A program made the position numbers and the translations under genes. The notes below the pieces were generated by a model. That model was not told the DNA's origin and ran no database searches. It saw nothing but the letters and a program-made list of their open reading frames with translations. From VMSU01 sp031400755 (lineage in GTDB: Bacteria > Desulfobacterota > Desulfobulbia > Desulfobulbales > VMSU01): a DNA stretch of 54,666 bases. Positions 27,441 to 36,650 of the stretch are shown in pieces. The first letter of the stretch is position 1. Every line of letters begins with the position of its first letter. The stretch lies in the NCBI GenBank assembly GCA_031400755.1, contig JANNQL010000007.1, forward strand, positions 1-54,666. Direction: 5' to 3'.

Positions 27441-27479
27441 AATAGGCCTGTCTCCGTCTAGGGGATGGGCCTATTTTTA
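27441..27479 (+). terminator. Rho-independent terminator after ferredoxin
   Basis: AATAGGCC (27441-27448) pairs with GGCCTATT, with an inner TCTCC/GGGGA pairing, followed by a T-rich tail. Confidence 0.78.
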
Positions 27480-27513
27480 TTTTGCCTTGCCGCTAAGATT
27501 GACCGAGATTTTG

Positions 27514-27936
27514 ATGGGACCCACTTGTAAACCCGGCGCTTCTCTCCGCGCGCACCATTTTCTGGCCGCATCAATCTGGAGTCTGGTCGGCTTTTTTTTG
27601 ATGACCAGAGGCGGCCTCGTCCTAGACGCTGTCGGCAGGACATGGATCTTTATCCCAGCCATCGTGGTGGGCACTTGCAAATCAATTTTCCTCCTGGACA
27701 AGGCCGCTCGTAAAAACCTGACCAGATTGTCAGACAAGGAGGATGGCGATTGCCTGGGCGGGGTTTATTCTGTAAAGATGTGGGCCTTGGTAGCGATGAT
27801 GATGGGCTTGGGGTGGCTCCTGCGACGCTCCGGCCTGCCCGGTGAATTTATCGGCGCCCTTTATGTGGCCATTGGCTGGGCCCTGTTTTTTTCAAGCCGG
27901 CTGCTCTGGCAACGGGCCATTCGCTATCCTTCCTGA
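27514..27936 (+). CDS. Small hypothetical membrane protein
   Basis: A 140-aa protein with about four hydrophobic segments (near residues 17-35, 42-60, 88-105 and 115-135) and a Lys/Arg-rich cytoplasmic loop (DKAARKNLTRLSDKED). No family recognised. The start is uncertain: ATG 27514 gives a sensible N-terminus, while an earlier TTG at 27487 sits very close to the ferredoxin terminator. Confidence 0.5.
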   Translation: MGPTCKPGASLRAHHFLAASIWSLVGFFLMTRGGLVLDAVGRTWIFIPAIVVGTCKSIFLLDKAARKNLTRLSDKEDGDCLGGVYSVKMWALVAMMMGLGWLLRRSGLPGEFIGALYVAIGWALFFSSRLLWQRAIRYPS

Positions 27937-27958
27937 CAGTACTCTTGGCGGCTTAACA

Positions 27959-28086
27959 GCAATTCCATTTCTAAATCAAAGATAGGACCGCGGAGGCAAG
28001 TGAACAGTAAAACCGTACTGATGCAGCCGACACTGTTCAGTCCTCCCCTGATACGACAAAGCTAACGCTTGATTTAAAAATGGAAT
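27959..28086. repeat. Inverted-repeat element C abutting alr
   Basis: ATTCCATTTCTAAATCAA (27962-27979) and its inverse TTGATTTAAAAATGGAAT (28069-28086) match at 17 of 18 positions. A further inner pair (TGAACAGT / ACTGTTCA) lies within. The right end stops three bases before the alr start codon, so the element supplies or replaces its leader. A 21-base copy of the left terminus occurs at 48117-48137. Confidence 0.6.
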
Positions 28087-28089
28087 ATC

Positions 28090-29268
28090 ATGGCCGCTAC
28101 CTCGTACAATAAAGTTTCCATTGATTTAGACGCCTTACGAGCCAACTTCCGGGCACTCCAGCGTTTCGTCGGTCTTGGCGTACGGGTCCTGGCCATGATC
28201 AAGTCCGATGCCTATGGCCATGGCTTGGTCCAATCTGCCAGGGCCTTGACCGAGGCCGGGGCAAGCCACTTCGGGGTGGCTGAAATTGATGAGGGGATTG
28301 CCCTGCGCCAGGCCGGCATTTCCGGCACGGTGGTTGTCTTTCTTGGCTCAGATGATGCGGATGAATTGATTTGTCACAAGTTGACCCCGGTCGTCTTCGA
28401 CCGTGACAACCTTGAGCGCTTGTCCGCCAAGGCGGTGCAGCGTCAGGCCGAGATCGGCGTGCATTTAAAAATCGATGTCGGCATGGGGCGCTTCGGCATT
28501 CTGCCGGATGAAGTCCCGGCCTTTATGGCAGCGATCCATAATTTACCCGGGGTCTATCTGGCCGGTGTCCTCAGTCACTTCCCCATGGCCGACCAAGATG
28601 GTGGCGTAACCCGCCATCAAAACCAGAATTTCAGTCGATTGCTTGATGCCGTTGCCCTGACCGGGGCGCCTGGACGCGGCGTTTTGGCGCATATTGCCAA
28701 TTCAGCGGCAGTCATCGGTTGCCATGAGTCGTATCATGCTCTGGTCCGGCCAGGGATTGCCCTTTATGGCTGCTACCCCTTCGCCGACCCCGTCTTCCGT
28801 AAAGATCTTGAACTCGCCCCGGTGATGTCTTTTCATACCCGGGTCATGCAGATCAAGGAAGTGCCGAGCGGCTATGGCATAAGCTATGGGCACCTGCATG
28901 TCACCGATCGACCGTCGCGACTGGCCGTCCTGCCGGTGGGTTACGCCGATGGCTATCTGCGTTCCTTGACCGGCCAGGCGCAAGTCCTGATTCACGGCCA
29001 GCGGGCCCCGGTCTGCGGCCGGGTCTGCATGAATGCCTGCGTGGCCGACATTACCGATATTCCCGAGACCATGGTCGGTGACGAGGTGGTGTTGATGGGC
29101 AGCCAGACAGGCCCCAGAGGTACGGCCGAGATCAGCGCCGACGAGATCGCCGGCTGGATGAAGACCATCCATTACGAAGTATTATGCCTCTTTGGCAACA
29201 GCAACCAGCGGGAGTATGTGGGCGAGATGGACGATGCAGGTAATTCGCCCTCGCCCCTGTACCCTTAA
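28090..29268 (+). CDS. alr: Alanine racemase
   Basis: A 392-aa PLP enzyme making D-alanine for peptidoglycan. The catalytic lysine is in MIKSDAYGHG (about 37), the N-terminal barrel follows (HLKIDVGMGRFGI, VLSHFPMAD), and the C-terminal beta-domain carries the second catalytic base Tyr in SGYGISYG and the conserved GRVCMNACVADIT. Length is slightly above the usual 360-380 because of a short C-terminal tail. There is no canonical ribosome site: an inverted repeat ends three bases before ATG 28090, leaving only GGAAT upstream. Confidence 0.94.
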   Translation: MAATSYNKVSIDLDALRANFRALQRFVGLGVRVLAMIKSDAYGHGLVQSARALTEAGASHFGVAEIDEGIALRQAGISGTVVVFLGSDDADELICHKLTPVVFDRDNLERLSAKAVQRQAEIGVHLKIDVGMGRFGILPDEVPAFMAAIHNLPGVYLAGVLSHFPMADQDGGVTRHQNQNFSRLLDAVALTGAPGRGVLAHIANSAAVIGCHESYHALVRPGIALYGCYPFADPVFRKDLELAPVMSFHTRVMQIKEVPSGYGISYGHLHVTDRPSRLAVLPVGYADGYLRSLTGQAQVLIHGQRAPVCGRVCMNACVADITDIPETMVGDEVVLMGSQTGPRGTAEISADEIAGWMKTIHYEVLCLFGNSNQREYVGEMDDAGNSPSPLYP

Positions 29269-29320
29269 CTTTTCATAAATATCCAGTTTAAGCCACAAAA
29301 CAAGTAGATACCCTGAAACC

Positions 29321-29427
29321 GTAACTGTTCAGCAGTGCTGCAGATGCACGAAATAAGCCTGCGAGCTATAGCTCGCCTATGAGAGCAGGCTTATGACAAA
29401 GCAGATGTGGTGGTGCTGAACAGTTAC
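29321..29427. repeat. Inverted-repeat element D, nested palindrome before argS
   Basis: GTAACTGTTCAGCA (29321-29334) and TGCTGAACAGTTAC (29414-29427) are perfect 14-bp inverted termini. Inside, ATAAGCCTGC (29353-29362) pairs with GCAGGCTTAT (29385-29394), and GAGCTATAGCTC is a central palindrome. The whole can fold into a long hairpin. It lies 35 bases before argS. Confidence 0.62.
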
Positions 29428-29462
29428 AACTTTTCACCCTTTACCTTAGACCTGTACTTTTT

Positions 29463-31118
29463 ATGATCCGCACACGTTTGCAAGAGATTCTCGATGGCTG
29501 CTTTCAGGAAGGGGTCAAGCGCCTCTATTGGTCTGCTGGCGCCGCCGGCCATTACAATGTTGAACAGCCCAAGCGCGATGGCCAGGGCGATCTCTCCACC
29601 AATATGGCCATGATCGTAGCGGGACGGGACAAGAAGAATCCGCGGGCGGTGGCGGCGCAATTGGTCGAGCTGCTGGCCGACTGCCCGTTGCTCGATAAGG
29701 TCGAGATCGCCGGGCCGGGCTTTGTCAATTTCTTCATCCGCCCGCAGGTCTGGCAGTCCGTGCTGACTGAGGTTTGCCTCCAGGATGAGGCCTTTGGCCT
29801 GAGCCAGGTCGGTAAAGGAAAAAAAGTGCTGGTGGAATTTGTCAGCGCCAATCCCACCGGGCCGCTCAGTGTCGGCCATGGCCGCCAGGCGGTGCTGGGA
29901 GACGCCATCTGCCGGCTGCTGACCGCCACCGGTCACCAGGTGACCCGCGAGTATTATTATAACGACGCCGGTCGTCAGATGCGGGTCCTGGCCCAATCGG
30001 TGCAGGCCCGCTATCATGAGTTGTTGGGCATCCCGGGCCAGTTTCCCGAAGACGGCTACCAGGGCGACTATATCGTGGAGATTGCCAAGGAGTTAGTGGC
30101 TGAGCATGGCGACAGCCTGAAAAATCAGGATGATCTTGTTCCGTTTCAGGTAAAAGCGGAACGGGCGATCTTCGCCGATATCAATGGCACACTTGAACGT
30201 CTCGCCATCCACTTTGATAACTATTACAACGAGCATTCCCTCTATGATGACGGCCATATTGACGATGTAGTGGCCCAGTTGCGGGCCAAGGGTCTGGTCT
30301 ACGATCAGGACGGCGCCGTCTGGTTCAAGACCACTGAGCTTGGCCTGGACCAGGACCGGGTCATCATCAAGAGCAGCGGCGAGCCGACCTACCGCTTGCC
30401 GGACATCGCCTATCACCGGGAAAAGTTCAAGCGCGGCTTTGACTGGCTGGTCAACATCTTCGGCTCCGACCATATCGCCACGGTGCCGGATGTCCTGGCC
30501 GGGGTCAGGGCACTCGGCTACGACGAGACCAAGATCACGGTGGTGCTGCATCAGTTTGTGACCCTGATGCGGGACGGCAAGCAGGTCAAGATGTCAACCA
30601 GAAAGGCCACCTTTGTCACCCTTGATGAACTGCTCTCCGAGGTCGGGGCCGACGTGGTCCGTTTTTTCTTTTTGATGCGCAAGGCCGATAGCCAGCTGGA
30701 GTTCGACCTTGGCCTGGCCACCCAGCAGAGCCAGGAAAATCCGGTCTATTACGTGCAATACGCCCACGCCAGGCTCTGTAGTATGCTCCGCCAGGCGGGC
30801 GACAAGGGGGTGGCGATCGGCGCCATTGCCGACGCTAGGCTGGACCTCCTGCTGGCAGTAGAAGAGATCGACCTCTTAAAAGAGATGGCCGTCTACCCGG
30901 AATTACTGCGGGGCGCGGCCTGTGAGCTTGCACCACATCGGATTATCTTCTATCTTCAGGACCTGGCCGGCAAATTTCACAGCTATTACAGCAAGCACCG
31001 GGTGCTGTCGGAGGACGTTAAGTTGAGCCGGGCGCGCCTCTGGTTGATCAATGGCCTGCGCACCGTCTTCCGTAACGGCCTGGTGCTGATAGGGGTCAAG
31101 GCCCCGGAGACCATGTAA
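29463..31118 (+). CDS. argS: Arginyl-tRNA synthetase
   Basis: A 551-aa class I synthetase. An N-terminal additional domain is followed by the active-site segment VEFVSANPTGPLSVGHGRQAVLGD (HIGH-like HVGH variant SVGH), then YYYNDAGRQM, FGSDHIATVP, and the KMSKS-equivalent KMSTRKATFVTLDEL. The anticodon-binding DALR domain ends the protein. Length is normal. The ribosome site is weak; an inverted-repeat element lies just upstream. Confidence 0.95.
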   Translation: MIRTRLQEILDGCFQEGVKRLYWSAGAAGHYNVEQPKRDGQGDLSTNMAMIVAGRDKKNPRAVAAQLVELLADCPLLDKVEIAGPGFVNFFIRPQVWQSVLTEVCLQDEAFGLSQVGKGKKVLVEFVSANPTGPLSVGHGRQAVLGDAICRLLTATGHQVTREYYYNDAGRQMRVLAQSVQARYHELLGIPGQFPEDGYQGDYIVEIAKELVAEHGDSLKNQDDLVPFQVKAERAIFADINGTLERLAIHFDNYYNEHSLYDDGHIDDVVAQLRAKGLVYDQDGAVWFKTTELGLDQDRVIIKSSGEPTYRLPDIAYHREKFKRGFDWLVNIFGSDHIATVPDVLAGVRALGYDETKITVVLHQFVTLMRDGKQVKMSTRKATFVTLDELLSEVGADVVRFFFLMRKADSQLEFDLGLATQQSQENPVYYVQYAHARLCSMLRQAGDKGVAIGAIADARLDLLLAVEEIDLLKEMAVYPELLRGAACELAPHRIIFYLQDLAGKFHSYYSKHRVLSEDVKLSRARLWLINGLRTVFRNGLVLIGVKAPETM

Positions 31119-31125
31119 CAAGACA

Positions 31126-31740
31126 ATGGCGCGAAAAGCCCCTAAAGAAAACGCCCTGGTGCAGATTGAGCTGGGGTGTGGCGGCCTGATCGGGCTGGCG
31201 GTGATTTCATTCTGCATCTTTCTCTGGATGTACCTATTCGGGGTCTGGACAGGCCAGTCAGGGCTGCAGTCGACCCTCGCCACCGGCGATCCCCGTGAGA
31301 TCATCAACGCTGCGGCCAAGATGCTGAAGGCGGAGCCCCCGGCTGTCGACACCAGAGTTGCCGATGTCGCGCCGGAGGCCACCAAAGAAAGCGGGCCCCA
31401 GGAAACGCAAGCGCCCGCGCCACCGACTAAACATCCGGCAGCAAAGCACACCGAGGCGGCCAAGGATGACAATGCGCCGTCCTTTTTTGCCATCCAGGTG
31501 GCGGCCTACCGGGAGGAACAACGGGCCTTGAAGGCGGTGGCCCAATGGCGGGCCCGGGGGCAAGAGGCCTTCTATCTTCACCCCGAGCCCGACGGCAATT
31601 TTTACCGGGTCCTGGTCGGTCGTTTCGATAGTCTGGCCGAGGCCAACACTCTAGCGGCCACGCTTGAATCCAGCGAGCAGAACAAGGTGTTCATCAGCCT
31701 GGTGTCGGAGAGCCAGAAACGCTACCCGGACTCGCCCTGA
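31126..31740 (+). CDS. SPOR-domain inner-membrane protein
   Basis: A 204-aa protein: short cytoplasmic N-terminus, one membrane helix (about 18-38), a long Ala/Pro/Lys-rich periplasmic linker (about 65-120) and a C-terminal SPOR domain (about 122-198, FFAIQVAAYREEQRALKAVAQWRARG, FYRVLVGRF). SPOR domains bind denuded glycan strands at division sites. It starts 7 bases after the argS stop and is probably cotranscribed; this argS-SPOR pair is common in related bacteria. Confidence 0.85.
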   Translation: MARKAPKENALVQIELGCGGLIGLAVISFCIFLWMYLFGVWTGQSGLQSTLATGDPREIINAAAKMLKAEPPAVDTRVADVAPEATKESGPQETQAPAPPTKHPAAKHTEAAKDDNAPSFFAIQVAAYREEQRALKAVAQWRARGQEAFYLHPEPDGNFYRVLVGRFDSLAEANTLAATLESSEQNKVFISLVSESQKRYPDSP

Positions 31741-31857
31741 TTTTTTTTAATTTTATTGAGCTTGCTGAATTTGCCATCAATGTCAGGCCTTAAACTAAAT
31801 CAATTTGTCCATTGAAAGACACGGTCCACACGAATTTTATATTTATATGGAAGCGCT

Positions 31858-32331
31858 ATGATCAGAAATGCCACCATGGCCGACATCAAAGAGATTCATG
31901 CCCTGCTCAGTCATTTTGCCGCCCAGGGAATGTTGCTTGGCAGGGCACTAAGTTCGCTGTATGATCAGCTGCGGGACTTCAAGGTCTTTATCGCCCATGA
32001 TCAGTCCGCCGCCACCACTGCCGAAGTGATGGCCGGGTCCGCCGCGCTGCATGTCTGCTGGGAGAATCTGGCGGAGATCCGCTCGCTGGCGGTGTTGGAA
32101 AGGTTCCAGGGCCAGGACATTGGCACCCAGCTCGTGCAATCATGCTTGGCAGAAGCTGACATTCTGGGCATCAGCAAGGTCTTCACCCTGACCTATCAGC
32201 CTGGATTTTTCAAGAAACTTGGCTTTCGTGAAATCGACAAAAATGAGTTGCCGCATAAAGTATGGAGCGACTGCATCAACTGCCCGAAGTTTCCAGATTG
32301 CAATGAAATTGCTCTGGTCTGGGAAAAGTAA
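31858..32331 (+). CDS. GNAT N-acetyltransferase, ArgA-like
   Basis: A 157-aa GNAT enzyme. MIRNATMADIKEIHALL and the acetyl-CoA loop LAVLERFQGQDIGTQLVQSCL are visible, then FFKKLGFREIDKNELPHKVW and a cysteine-bearing tail DCINCPKFPDCNEIAL. This short form with the tail is typical of the stand-alone N-acetylglutamate synthases of deltaproteobacteria, which make N-acetylglutamate for arginine synthesis. argJ lies 2.6 kb downstream beyond secA, supporting the reading. GGAAGC precedes ATG 31858. Confidence 0.75.
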   Translation: MIRNATMADIKEIHALLSHFAAQGMLLGRALSSLYDQLRDFKVFIAHDQSAATTAEVMAGSAALHVCWENLAEIRSLAVLERFQGQDIGTQLVQSCLAEADILGISKVFTLTYQPGFFKKLGFREIDKNELPHKVWSDCINCPKFPDCNEIALVWEK

Positions 32332-32363
32332 TCCTTAAAGTTTGACAATGGAGTAACGGTTCT

Positions 32364-34904
32364 ATGATTGGTAAGGTGTTAACCAAAATATTTGGCAGCA
32401 AGAATGAGCGGGTCATTAAGAAGCTCAAACCGATTATTGACAAGATCAATAGTCTGGAGGCCGGGATTCAGGCCCTTGACGATGACGCCCTGCGGGCCAA
32501 GACCGATGAATTCAAGGAGCGCCTGACGCACGGCGCCACCCTTGACGACCTCCTGCCCGAGGCCTTTGCCGTGGCCCGCGAGGCCGGAAAGAGGGTCCTC
32601 AATATGCGCCCCTATGACGTGCAGCTCATTGGCGGCATCATCCTGCACCAGGGCTGCATCGCCGAGATGAAGACCGGCGAAGGCAAGACCCTGGTCGCCA
32701 CCCTGCCCGTCTATCTGAATGCCCTGGCCGGCAAGGGCGTCCACGTGGTGACGGTCAACGACTATCTGGCCCGCCGTGACTCCCAGTGGATGGGCGAGGT
32801 CTATCGCTTTCTGGGGCTGTCCGTAGGCTCCATCCTGCACGGCATGGATGACGCCGAGCGCCGGGAGGCCTATCATGCCGACGTCACCTACGGCACCAAC
32901 AACGAATTCGGTTTCGATTATCTGCGCGACAACATGAAGTTCGATCTGGCCGACTTCTGCCAGCGGGAATTTTACTACGCCATTGTCGACGAGGTGGACA
33001 GCATTCTGATCGATGAGGCAAGGACGCCGCTGATCATCTCAGGCCCGGCTGAGATGTCAACAGATCTCTACAATAAGGTCAACCAGATCATCCCGCACTT
33101 CAAGGTCAATGAGCACTACACCCTCGATGAAAAGGCCCGCACCCTGGCCTTGAACGATGAGGGCGTTGAACAGGGCGAGAAGATGCTCGAAATCGACAAC
33201 CTCTACGACCCCAAAAATATCGACTACCTCCATCACCTGAATCAGGCGCTTAAGGCCCATGTCCTGTTCAAGCGCGACGTCGACTATATCGTCTTGGATG
33301 GCGAGGTAGTGATCGTTGACGAGTTCACCGGCCGCACCATGCCGGGCCGCCGCTTCAGCGATGGTCTGCACCAGGCCTTGGAGGCCAAGGAAGGGGTCAA
33401 GGTCGCCAAAGAAAACCAGACGCTCGCCTCCATCACCTTCCAGAACTATTTCCGGATGTACGAGAAACTGGCCGGCATGACCGGCACCGCCGACACCGAG
33501 TCGGTGGAGTTCAAGAAGATCTATAACTTAAGCGTGGTCATGATCCCGACCCACGAGAAGATGATCCGCGATGATTACGCCGACGTCATCTACAAAAACG
33601 CCGCCGCCAAGTACCGGGCCATAGTCCGCGAGATCAAGATGATGCACGATAAAGGCCGGCCAGTGCTGGTCGGCACCATCAGCATCGATATCTCAGAGCT
33701 GATCTCCGGCATGCTTAAAAAAGAGAATATCGAGCATTCGGTGTTGAACGCCAAACAGCACGAACGGGAGGCCGAGATCATCGCCGAGGCCGGTCAGACC
33801 GGCCGGGTGACCATTGCCACCAACATGGCCGGACGCGGCACCGACATCAAGCTCGGCCCAGGGGTGGCGGACTTGGGCGGACTTCACATCCTGGCCACCA
33901 GCCGCCATGAGTCGCGGCGCATTGACAATCAGCTCCGGGGCCGGGCCGGACGCCAGGGCGATCTGGGGTCGTCAAGATTTTATCTCTCTCTCGAAGACGA
34001 CCTGCTCCGCATCTTCGGCTCGGACCGCATCTCAGGCATCATGGACCGCCTCGGCATGGAGGAGGACGAACCCATCGAGCATTCGATGATCACCCGGGCC
34101 ATCGAGAACGCCCAGCGCAAGGTCGAGAGTCATAACTTTGATATCCGCAAGCACCTCTTGGAGTATGACGATGTCATGAACAAGCAGCGGGAGATCATCT
34201 ACAGCCAGCGGTTGGAGGTCCTACAGAGCGAGGACATCAAGTCGATGATCCTGTCGATGGTCCCTGAAATGATTGCCCCCCTGGCCGCCGAGATCGCCAC
34301 CAACCAGGAACCGGAGGAATGGGACTGGAAGCTCCTTGAAGAACGGATGCTCGGCCGCTTTGGGTTTTCCCACGGCATTGACGAGTCGGCCCGCGCCGGC
34401 CTGACTCGGGAGACCCTGCTCGATACGCTTACCGCCAACGTCCTCAAGGAATACGACCGCCGCGAGGCAGACATGGGCTCCGCCAATATGCGGCACCTGG
34501 AACGGGTCATTCTCCTGCAGGTGGTGGACAGCCACTGGAAAGAGCACCTGCTCAACATGGACCACTTGAAGGACGGCATCGGTCTGCGGGGCTATGGCCA
34601 GAAGAACCCGCTCAATGAGTATAAAAAAGAAGGCTATGAGATGTTCCTGGAGCTGATGGACATTATCAAGCAGCAGACCGTCTCCACCCTCTTCATGGTC
34701 CGTCTGGTGCGGGAGGACGAGGTCGAGCAATTGGCCAGGGCCCAGCGCGAGAAGCAGCAGTCACTGAAACTTAGGCGCAGTGATGAACCGGCGGACACCG
34801 TCAAACACCCGGTGACCCGGGACGCCGACAAGGTCGGCCGCAATGACGATTGTCCCTGCGGCAGCGGCAAAAAATATAAACGGTGTTGCGGTCGCACCGC
34901 GTAA
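32364..34904 (+). CDS. secA: Preprotein translocase ATPase SecA
   Basis: An 846-aa motor that pushes preproteins through SecYEG. Walker A EMKTGEGKTLVA, DEVDSILIDEARTPLIISG with the DEAD-type Walker B, TGTADTE, and NMAGRGTDIKLG with the second nucleotide-binding domain, DNQLRGRAGRQGD, and the helical scaffold are all in order. The C-terminus carries the zinc motif CPCGSGKKYKRCCG that binds SecB and phospholipids. Length is normal. argJ begins 5 bases past the stop. Confidence 0.97.
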   Translation: MIGKVLTKIFGSKNERVIKKLKPIIDKINSLEAGIQALDDDALRAKTDEFKERLTHGATLDDLLPEAFAVAREAGKRVLNMRPYDVQLIGGIILHQGCIAEMKTGEGKTLVATLPVYLNALAGKGVHVVTVNDYLARRDSQWMGEVYRFLGLSVGSILHGMDDAERREAYHADVTYGTNNEFGFDYLRDNMKFDLADFCQREFYYAIVDEVDSILIDEARTPLIISGPAEMSTDLYNKVNQIIPHFKVNEHYTLDEKARTLALNDEGVEQGEKMLEIDNLYDPKNIDYLHHLNQALKAHVLFKRDVDYIVLDGEVVIVDEFTGRTMPGRRFSDGLHQALEAKEGVKVAKENQTLASITFQNYFRMYEKLAGMTGTADTESVEFKKIYNLSVVMIPTHEKMIRDDYADVIYKNAAAKYRAIVREIKMMHDKGRPVLVGTISIDISELISGMLKKENIEHSVLNAKQHEREAEIIAEAGQTGRVTIATNMAGRGTDIKLGPGVADLGGLHILATSRHESRRIDNQLRGRAGRQGDLGSSRFYLSLEDDLLRIFGSDRISGIMDRLGMEEDEPIEHSMITRAIENAQRKVESHNFDIRKHLLEYDDVMNKQREIIYSQRLEVLQSEDIKSMILSMVPEMIAPLAAEIATNQEPEEWDWKLLEERMLGRFGFSHGIDESARAGLTRETLLDTLTANVLKEYDRREADMGSANMRHLERVILLQVVDSHWKEHLLNMDHLKDGIGLRGYGQKNPLNEYKKEGYEMFLELMDIIKQQTVSTLFMVRLVREDEVEQLARAQREKQQSLKLRRSDEPADTVKHPVTRDADKVGRNDDCPCGSGKKYKRCCGRTA

Positions 34905-34909
34905 TAGTG

Positions 34910-36133
34910 ATGGCAACAACAAACAACGATAACGGTATGGAAACGCAGGATTTACAGGTCAACGGCTTTTTGTTCGGTGCGGTAAAATCTGGGATTCGTG
35001 GCAAGGACCGTCTCGATCTGGCCCTGATTTATTGCACCGTGCCGGCTACGGCGGCAGCGGTCTTCACCACCAGTCAAGTCAAGGCGGCCCCGGTGCTCTT
35101 AGGTATGGAACGGATCAAGGGTGGCCTGGTCCAGGCCGTGCTGGTCAACTCAGGGATCGCCAATGCCTGCACCGGCGAAGAGGGCCTGGCCAAGGCCCGG
35201 GGCGCCGCCGCAGCAGCGGCACTGGCCCTGGGTATTGCCGATGACCTGGTGCAGGTCTCCTCCACCGGGGTCATCGGTCAGCAGCTCGACATGGCCTGTT
35301 TTGACCACCTGCCCCGCTTGGCAGCAGGCTTGGGACCAGAGCGGGCCATGGAGGTGGCCCGGGCCATCATGACCACCGACACGGTGCCGAAGACCGCCGT
35401 GCGGAGCGTAACCATCGGCGGGCGTCCGGTAAAGGTCGCCGGCATGGCCAAGGGCGCCGGCATGATTCAACCCAATATGGCCACCATGCTGTCGTACATC
35501 GTCACCGACGCGGCGGTGACGCCTAAGGTCTTACAGAAAATACTGACCGCAAGCGTCAATCAGTCGTTCAACCGGATCACCATTGATGGCGACACCAGCA
35601 CCAACGACACGGTCCTGCTCCTGGCCAGCGGCAAGGCCGGCAATGCTGCAATTCATGATCCGGTCTCGGCAGAGGCAAGGCTACTGCAGGAGGCGATCAA
35701 CGAACTGACCCGCGACTTGGCCCTGCAGATTGTCGCTGATGGCGAAGGGGCCACCAAGTTGGTGACCATCCAGGTGCAGGGGGCGCGCTCCGACCACGAG
35801 GCCGAGCTGGCCGCCCGCACGGTGGCCAATTCACCCTTGGTCAAGACCGCCTTTTTCGGCCAGGACGCCAATTGGGGCCGCATTATCGCCGCCCTGGGCC
35901 GGTCGGGGATTGACTTCGACCAGAACATGGTCGACATCGCCTTTGATGAGGCCCAGATTGTCGGCAAGGGCCTCTGGCTGGGGGCCGAAGCCGAACAGGC
36001 GGCGACCGCAGTCCTCCGCCAAAAGTCCTTCACCGTACTGATTACCCTGCACCAGGGCACCGGCTCCTGCGCCATCCACACCTGTGATCTATCTATAGAT
36101 TACGTCAAGATCAACGCCGATTACCGGTCCTGA
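34910..36133 (+). CDS. argJ: Glutamate N-acetyltransferase / ArgJ
   Basis: A 407-aa enzyme recycling the acetyl group from N-acetylornithine to glutamate (and possibly using acetyl-CoA). GFLFGAVKSGIRGKDRLDLALI opens the domain; the self-cleavage site is in KGAGMIQPNMATMLSYIVTDA, where cleavage before the Thr of PNMATML makes the alpha and beta chains. GQDANWGRIIAALGRSG and the end CAIHTCDLSIDYVKINADYRS are typical. The start ATG 34910 lacks a clear ribosome site, but the gene sits 5 bases after secA, suggesting coupling. Its last 23 bases overlap the convergent yhcH-like gene. Confidence 0.94.
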   Translation: MATTNNDNGMETQDLQVNGFLFGAVKSGIRGKDRLDLALIYCTVPATAAAVFTTSQVKAAPVLLGMERIKGGLVQAVLVNSGIANACTGEEGLAKARGAAAAAALALGIADDLVQVSSTGVIGQQLDMACFDHLPRLAAGLGPERAMEVARAIMTTDTVPKTAVRSVTIGGRPVKVAGMAKGAGMIQPNMATMLSYIVTDAAVTPKVLQKILTASVNQSFNRITIDGDTSTNDTVLLLASGKAGNAAIHDPVSAEARLLQEAINELTRDLALQIVADGEGATKLVTIQVQGARSDHEAELAARTVANSPLVKTAFFGQDANWGRIIAALGRSGIDFDQNMVDIAFDEAQIVGKGLWLGAEAEQAATAVLRQKSFTVLITLHQGTGSCAIHTCDLSIDYVKINADYRS

Positions 36134-36569
36134 CCTTAACCACGACTTTGTGGAGCTGCCCTGACGAGATCAGCGGCATATGCGCATCCTCCGGGAAAAA
36201 AATCACAAACGCCCCGCTTTTGGTTGCGAGCCAGGCATCTGGTTCGTCCGCGAAAAACTGCATATCGGTCTTTTGATCGTAGGCCCCGGATGGCTGCTTG
36301 CACAATGACTTGGGCTTCCAGCCCATCTCATCAATACCTGCCAAGACCAATTGGATATCGATGTATTTCTCATGGGTTTCGAGCAGTGCCTCCTCTCTCT
36401 TGCGACCAGGCTCCTTGGACACCATGGCATAGACGCGGTCTCCGCCTATCTCATACTTTGCCACCGGCAGTTCCTTCAGGTCCGGGCGCAAGAGAAACTC
36501 AATCGCCTCGGCAAATCCCTGGTGCAGGGCCAGATAACGGGGTGCATTCTCAAGTACGTCCAAAATCAT
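36111..36569 (-). CDS. YhcH/YjgK/YiaL family protein
   Basis: A 152-aa soluble protein of the YhcH/EbgC cupin-like family. Recognisable parts are HQGFAEAIEFL, GDRVYAMVSKEPGR, HEKYIDIQLVLAGIDEMGW and FFPEDAHMPLI with the metal-binding His residues. Members act in sugar metabolism (sialic acid, sugar anomers), but the true substrate here is unknown. GGAAGGAAGAG precedes ATG 36569. The 3' end overlaps argJ by 23 bases on the other strand. Confidence 0.82.
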   Translation of the reverse strand: MILDVLENAPRYLALHQGFAEAIEFLLRPDLKELPVAKYEIGGDRVYAMVSKEPGRKREEALLETHEKYIDIQLVLAGIDEMGWKPKSLCKQPSGAYDQKTDMQFFADEPDAWLATKSGAFVIFFPEDAHMPLISSGQLHKVVVKVRTGNRR

Positions 36570-36650
36570 GTCTCTTCCTTCCTTGAAATCGTATGGGTGC
36601 GAACAAACGCTGCGGTAAGCCAGTCTGCCCCTCGTTGGCCTCTTTTTTCC

